Below are positions 33,076-37,238 of a stretch of 37,238 nt of DNA, in pieces. Source of the DNA: an uncultured SAR116 cluster alpha proteobacterium (GTDB taxonomy: Bacteria > Pseudomonadota > Alphaproteobacteria > Puniceispirillales > Puniceispirillaceae); the NCBI GenBank assembly GCA_902547925.1, contig CACCQD010000016.1, forward strand, positions 1 through 37,238, given 5' to 3'. A model generated the notes under the pieces. That model saw only the letters and a program-made list of their open reading frames with translations. It did not search any database and had not been told where the DNA came from. A program made the translations under genes and the position numbers. Within the stretch, counting starts at the first letter, position 1. Each line of letters opens with the position of its first letter.

Positions 33076-33807
33076 ATGGACTTCACGGGAAAACGCGCTT
33101 TGGTGACCGGGGCTGCTGGCGGCATTGGCGGGGCCATCACTTCGCTGTTGCGCGCCACGGGGGCCCAGGTTGCGGTCGCGGATGTTAACCTTGACGGGAT
33201 TGCCGCCGAGGCGGTTTTTCCAGGTGATCTGACTGACCATGGCTATGCAGACACCCTGCCTGCCACGGCGGCCGAAGCTCTTGGTGGATTGGATATTCTG
33301 GTCAATAATGCCGGTATTATGCGCCGCGGCAAAGTCACCGATAGCAGCGATGAGGATTTTGATCTTTCTGTCGCGGTAAATGTGAAAGCTCCTTTTACGC
33401 TGTGCCGCGCCGCAATCCCGATCATGGCGGCCAACGGAGGCGGAGTGATCGTCAACACCGCATCGTGCTGGGGCGTTCATCCAGGACCAGAACACGCGGT
33501 TTATTGCATGACCAAAGCCGCTATTGCCTCGCTCACGCAATGTATGGGCCGCGACCATGCTCATCAGGGGATTCGCATCAATGCAGTCTGCCCGAACGAA
33601 GTGGATACGCCGATGCTGCGCACCGGGTTTGAATTCCGGGGATTTGATCCAAAAACGGCCATAGCGGACCTAGGCAAAACCGTTCCCTTGGGCCGCATCG
33701 CCGAGCCTGAGGATATTGCTGAGGCTGTGTTGTTTCTGGCCTCAGACCATGCGCGCTACATGTGTGGCGCGCTGCTTGAGATCAACGGTGGAAAATCAGT
33801 CGCGTGA
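33076..33807 (+). CDS. Short-chain dehydrogenase/reductase (first of a pair)
   Basis: Classical SDR of 243 residues. The cofactor motif TGAAGGIGGAI lies at about residue 12, NNAGIM near residue 79, and the catalytic Tyr-x-x-x-Lys in YCMTKAA with the upstream serine in NTASCW. Asp after the second strand (VAVADVN) points to NAD(H) preference. GAGAGGAATTAAAG precedes the ATG. Its stop overlaps the start of the next SDR gene by four bases. Substrate unknown, probably an alcohol or hydroxy acid produced in the same pathway. Confidence 0.88.
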   Translation: MDFTGKRALVTGAAGGIGGAITSLLRATGAQVAVADVNLDGIAAEAVFPGDLTDHGYADTLPATAAEALGGLDILVNNAGIMRRGKVTDSSDEDFDLSVAVNVKAPFTLCRAAIPIMAANGGGVIVNTASCWGVHPGPEHAVYCMTKAAIASLTQCMGRDHAHQGIRINAVCPNEVDTPMLRTGFEFRGFDPKTAIADLGKTVPLGRIAEPEDIAEAVLFLASDHARYMCGALLEINGGKSVA

Positions 33808-34538
33808 AAAGGTTCGGGGGAAAAATTGCGATTGTGACCGGCGGGCGCAGCGGCATCGGTCAGGCAATTGCCCACAGATTACGCGATGAAGGTGCGCGTG
33901 TTTTTACCGCGCAGCGCGGTGAGGATCAAGAGTTTGAGCATGTGGTGGCGGATTTTAGCGATCCGCATTGTCCGTCAAAGGTTGTGGGCGCGGTTATTGA
34001 ACAGGCCGGGCAGCTTGATGTGCTGATCAATAATGCCGGCATGATGCAGGAAGCCAGTGTCGAGGCGATGTCCCTAGAGGCGTGGCAGCGCACGCTGATG
34101 GTCAATCTCACAGCGCCCTTTTTGATCATCAAAGCTGCCTTGCCTCACCTGCGCGCCCAGGGAGGAAGCATCGTCAATATTGGATCAATAGAAGGGCTGG
34201 GCAGCAATCCTAATCACGCCGCCTATGGCGCGTCGAAGGCGGGTCTGCATGGGCTGACCCGAGCGGTGGCTATTGATCACAGCGCCGAGGGGATCAGGTG
34301 CAACGCGATTGCCCCCGGTTGGATTGACACAGATCTGAACCTCGATTTCACCGAGGCGATGGAAGACCCCGACAGATTTCGCCGTGAGATCGGCAGCATC
34401 CACCCCGTCGGACGCACTGGTACACCCGAAGAAGTGGCAGCGTTGGCGGCGTTTCTTGCGGCGCCGGAAAGCGGCTTCATCACGGGGCAGGTTTACACTG
34501 TGGATGGGGGGCGCATGGCACAACTCAGCCTACCGTGA
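33804..34538 (+). CDS. Short-chain dehydrogenase/reductase (second of a pair)
   Basis: Classical SDR of 244 residues, starting at a GTG within the end of the previous SDR gene. Motifs are TGGRSGIGQAIA near residue 12, NNAGMM, SIVNIGSIEG with the catalytic serine, and YGASKAG with Tyr and Lys. The C-terminal GQVYTVDGGR is typical. The second strand ends in FTAQRG rather than an acidic residue, so NADP(H) may be preferred, unlike its neighbour. A pair with opposite cofactor preference could interconvert stereoisomers through a keto intermediate; that is inference. Confidence 0.87.
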   Translation: MKRFGGKIAIVTGGRSGIGQAIAHRLRDEGARVFTAQRGEDQEFEHVVADFSDPHCPSKVVGAVIEQAGQLDVLINNAGMMQEASVEAMSLEAWQRTLMVNLTAPFLIIKAALPHLRAQGGSIVNIGSIEGLGSNPNHAAYGASKAGLHGLTRAVAIDHSAEGIRCNAIAPGWIDTDLNLDFTEAMEDPDRFRREIGSIHPVGRTGTPEEVAALAAFLAAPESGFITGQVYTVDGGRMAQLSLP

Positions 34539-34577
34539 GGCAAAACCCGGCTGATCTGCTGGCGCTCCTCCGCTCGA

Positions 34578-36077
34578 TCAGACGATCGCCTCATCCTCAT
34601 CGTCAGACAGATCAATCCAGATGGTCTTTAGCTGGGTGTATTGATCATGGGCATGCAGACCATTGTCACGCCCCCCAAAACCGGATTGCTTGAACCCACC
34701 GAACGGCGTGGAAATATCGCCTTCGCCAAAGCTGTTCACGGTGACAGTGCCAGCCCGCATCATTCGCGCACCACGAATGGCGCGTTTGGTGTTGGCAGTG
34801 AAAATTGACGCGCACAGGCCATATTCGGTGTCATTGGCAATGCTGATCGCCTCGTCAAATCCGTCAACGGTGATGACACTTAGCACTGGGCCGAAAATCT
34901 CGTCACGCGCCAGCTTATGGCTATTGTCAGGGACCTCCAGCACGGTAGCCTCGACAAAAGCGCCGCCATGGGATTTGCCGCCGATTAGCACATTATCCGC
35001 AAGATCGAGGTAGGAGCACACCTTGTCGAAATGCGGTTTTGATACCAAGGCACCCATGCGGGTTTCCGGACTCAAAGTGTCGCCCACATTCCAGTGACGG
35101 GCATGGATTTCGATCCGCTCGAGAAGGGCGTCCTTGACGTCACGGTGCACAATCAGGCGCGAACTGGCCGAGCAGTTCTCACCCATGTTCCAGAATGCGC
35201 CATTGACCACATGCTGCGCGACCCTATCAAGGTTTTTGGCATCCGCCATCACAACGCAAGGGTTCTTGCCCCCCATTTCCAATACCACTTCCTTGGCATT
35301 GGATTCTGCGGCGTAGGTGAGGAAGCGTTTGCCGGTCAATGTGGATCCAGTGAAGGACACCATGTCGATATCCATATGGCGGCCAATTGGCTCACCCACT
35401 TCCGGGCCACCACCCGGCACGATGTTTAAAACCCCGCGTGGGATGCCGGCTTCTGTTGCCAACTCGGCAACGCGCAATGCGGTCAGCGATGTCTCGAGGG
35501 CCGGTTTCACCAAGACTGAACACCCCGCCGCCAGTGCCGGGCCAATTTTCCAGGCCAGCATCAGAAGGGGGAAATTCCACGGCAGGACAAGCCCCACCAC
35601 GCCGATGGGTTCACGCACAACCATCGCGATGTGATCATCCGAGGACGGCGCGACCTGATCATAGATTTTGTCGATCGCTTCGGCATGCCATTTCAGGCAA
35701 TGGATGGTTTCCGGGATATCGACGGTTTCGCAATCAAAAATACTCTTGCCGCTATCCAGACTTTCCATCACGGCCAAGTCTCTAGCATTGTGGGCCAACA
35801 GTTTGCAGAACCGGATCAACACGTCCTTGCGGTCCGAGGGGTGCAACCGCGACCACCGACCATCCTCGAATGCGTCACGCGCTTTCTGCACCGCAAAATC
35901 CACGTCACTGGCGTCACACGCCGCTATTTCGGCCAACTTGGCACCGGTAGCTGGATTGACCGTCATAAAGGTTTTGCCCCTGCCTGCCGGCCGGTAACTT
36001 CCGTCAATAAACGCGTTGTTGGGAAGCGCCAGATTATCGGCGATGGCTTGGTATTCTTCTTGGGTCAACAGGTCCAT
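34578..36077 (-). CDS. NAD-dependent aldehyde dehydrogenase, PuuC-like
   Basis: Aldehyde dehydrogenase of 499 residues. Catalytic residues are Cys302 in MGENCSASSR, Glu267 in LEMGGKNP, Asn168 in PWNFP and Lys191 in VKPA. Segments WHAEAIDKIYDQ, REPIGVVG and HAHDQYTQLKTIWI closely follow E. coli PuuC (gamma-glutamyl-gamma-aminobutyraldehyde dehydrogenase, remembered sequence). The C-terminus has an acidic tail, DLSDDEDEAIV. It starts three bases after the stop of the DapA-family gene, so the two are an operon. It could oxidise an aldehyde from the amine oxidase encoded at 28156 or from the DapA-family product. Confidence 0.9.
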   Translation of the reverse strand: MDLLTQEEYQAIADNLALPNNAFIDGSYRPAGRGKTFMTVNPATGAKLAEIAACDASDVDFAVQKARDAFEDGRWSRLHPSDRKDVLIRFCKLLAHNARDLAVMESLDSGKSIFDCETVDIPETIHCLKWHAEAIDKIYDQVAPSSDDHIAMVVREPIGVVGLVLPWNFPLLMLAWKIGPALAAGCSVLVKPALETSLTALRVAELATEAGIPRGVLNIVPGGGPEVGEPIGRHMDIDMVSFTGSTLTGKRFLTYAAESNAKEVVLEMGGKNPCVVMADAKNLDRVAQHVVNGAFWNMGENCSASSRLIVHRDVKDALLERIEIHARHWNVGDTLSPETRMGALVSKPHFDKVCSYLDLADNVLIGGKSHGGAFVEATVLEVPDNSHKLARDEIFGPVLSVITVDGFDEAISIANDTEYGLCASIFTANTKRAIRGARMMRAGTVTVNSFGEGDISTPFGGFKQSGFGGRDNGLHAHDQYTQLKTIWIDLSDDEDEAIV

Positions 36078-36080
36078 GGA

Positions 36081-37013
36081 TCAGCCCTTTGCCTTTGGTT
36101 GTTCATTCTCAATCTTGGAAATCGTGGTTCTTGCCACGCGGATCACCTGTTCCAGCACCCGTTTGTCATCCTTGTTCAGCCCTTTCAGCGGCGCGCGCAC
36201 CGGGCCGGTGTCTATGCCGTTCATCGTCACCCCATGCTTGACACATTGGATGAATTTTCCACCCTTCTCCAAAATCCGCATCAACGGCATCATCGCCGAC
36301 ATGATCCGGCGGCCTTTGTCAAAATTTCCCTCAACAGCGCACGCCTGATAAAGAGCAATATGTTCCTCAGGCAGAAAATTCGATCCCGCACAAATCCAGC
36401 TTCGCGCCCCCCAAACAAAAAACTCTAGAGCCTGATCATCCATGCCACAGGACAGTTGGATATGCGGATAGTCACGGGCGAGCAGATGGACGCGGTTTAT
36501 ATCGCCAGAGCTTTCCTTGATGGCACAGATGTTACGCGACCGGCCAACACGATCCAGAAACTCCTCGCCCATATGAACACCCATCCGGCCCGGATAATTA
36601 TAGAGAATCACCGGCAGGTCTGCGGCCTTGTCGATGGCCAACGCGTTCAGCGCATTTTCCCGTTCAGTGGGCACCGAATAGGGTGGTGTGGCCAAAAGAA
36701 TGGCATCCGCGCCCATTTCGCGCGTCGCTATGGCAAGGGCTATGCTGTCAGGCGTCATCATCGCCCCGGTACCAACGACCAAGGGAACGCGCCCTTTTAC
36801 GACGTCTTTTGTAAAGAGCGCCGCCGTGATCCGCTCTTCCACCGTCTGGGCGTAGTTTTCACCTGTCGATCCACCGGAGATCACCCCATGCACCCCTTTG
36901 TCGATTAGATTTTCGACAATCTCCGCAAGGGCATCCCAATTCACCGCATGAGCAGCGGTCATTGGGGTCACAACGGGGGTGTAAATCCCCTCAACTTTAA
37001 AAGTCGGTGTCAT
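36081..37013 (-). CDS. DapA-family aldolase/dehydratase
   Basis: Class I aldolase-type enzyme of 310 residues in the dihydrodipicolinate synthase/N-acetylneuraminate lyase family. Motifs are GGSTGENYA at 47-55, YNYPGR at 138-143 with Tyr138 and the carboxylate-binding Arg143, and the Schiff-base lysine Lys166 in AIKESSGD. Paired with an aldehyde dehydrogenase, catabolic roles such as keto-deoxy-sugar-acid or hydroxypyrroline-carboxylate breakdown are more likely than lysine synthesis. A GAGGA site lies five bases before the ATG. Exact substrate unknown. Confidence 0.82.
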   Translation of the reverse strand: MTPTFKVEGIYTPVVTPMTAAHAVNWDALAEIVENLIDKGVHGVISGGSTGENYAQTVEERITAALFTKDVVKGRVPLVVGTGAMMTPDSIALAIATREMGADAILLATPPYSVPTERENALNALAIDKAADLPVILYNYPGRMGVHMGEEFLDRVGRSRNICAIKESSGDINRVHLLARDYPHIQLSCGMDDQALEFFVWGARSWICAGSNFLPEEHIALYQACAVEGNFDKGRRIMSAMMPLMRILEKGGKFIQCVKHGVTMNGIDTGPVRAPLKGLNKDDKRVLEQVIRVARTTISKIENEQPKAKG

Positions 37014-37238
37014 TCGGTCCTCATGCTGGTGATGGCTGGCTGGTCAGCTCAGGCGATATGGCAATTCCATCTGGCATCATAAAACATTCACACTGATCAC
37101 GCGAGATATGCCAAAGCACGGTAGCTATCCATGCGGCAGCGACCGGTCTCTTCCTTGCGGATCGTCCAGACAAGCTACAGCGGTTGCACAGATTGTTCAA
37201 CGCAGTTGCGCGCAAGTCTGCTGGCTATTCTGCTCAAC
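37014..37238. other. Right edge with no supported gene
   Basis: This 225-base end contains only short open frames. The last 140 bases of one plus-strand frame (ending RPDKLQRLHRLF...) stay open to the window edge and could belong to a gene or remnant continuing outside, but no start or family could be recognised. It presumably also holds the promoter of the DapA-family operon. Confidence 0.4.

Noticed and set aside
36081-37013. Lysine-pathway dapA
   Set aside because: The fold and catalytic lysine fit, but the operon with an aldehyde dehydrogenase and absence of lysine genes favour a catabolic family member.
37021-37215. 64-residue minus-strand open frame upstream of the DapA-family gene
   Set aside because: It has no convincing start or family; a plus-strand frame is equally open, so neither is supported.

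Overview
The window looks like chromosomal DNA of an alphaproteobacterium. The evidence is an ALAS-type (C4 pathway) hemA beside hemH, a RutR-type regulator, PreT/PreA dihydropyrimidine dehydrogenase, many ABC importers for small organic nutrients, and a cupin of the DddQ/DddL DMSP-lyase family. GC is moderate and intergenic spaces are AT-rich. A marine, SAR116-like lineage fits, but that is inference. No phage, plasmid, transposase or CRISPR locus was seen.

Layout. (1) 109-2606: haem genes hemA and hemH. Next comes a decayed antisense fragment of a sodium:alanine symporter, whose DNA seems to supply the end of the hemH reading frame. (2) 2918-4087: an iron-containing alcohol dehydrogenase. 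(3) 4151-10084, minus strand: a BMP-type nucleoside/nucleobase ABC importer followed by a CodA-like deaminase. (4) 10295-18445, minus strand: an apparent operon of omega-amino acid:pyruvate aminotransferase, beta-ureidopropionase, dihydropyrimidinase and an NMT1-type ABC importer. (5) 18654-22223: rutR (plus strand) and preT-preA (minus strand). (6) 22224-23965: gene-poor DNA with a RidA-family pseudogene, tRNA-Gly(UCC) and a possible small RNA. (7) 23966-29538, minus strand: a PotABCD-type importer and an FAD amine oxidoreductase. (8) 29750-34538, plus strand: a LysR regulator overlapping the DMSP-lyase-like cupin gene, then a non-pyrrolysine MttB-family methyltransferase and two SDRs. (9) 34578-37013, minus strand: a DapA-family aldolase/lyase and a PuuC-like aldehyde dehydrogenase.

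Function. Regions 3-5 form a near-complete reductive pyrimidine salvage and catabolism unit. Uptake and deamination would deliver uracil or thymine. PreTA would reduce it, dihydropyrimidinase and beta-ureidopropionase would open and decarbamoylate the ring, and the aminotransferase would remove the beta-alanine nitrogen. Three 18-bp dyads resembling the E. coli RutR operator lie in front of preT, between the aminotransferase gene and rutR, and in front of the nucleoside-binding-protein gene, which suggests one regulon.

Regions 7-9 look like uptake and breakdown of amines and methylated or sulfonium compounds. The exact substrates cannot be read from the sequence.
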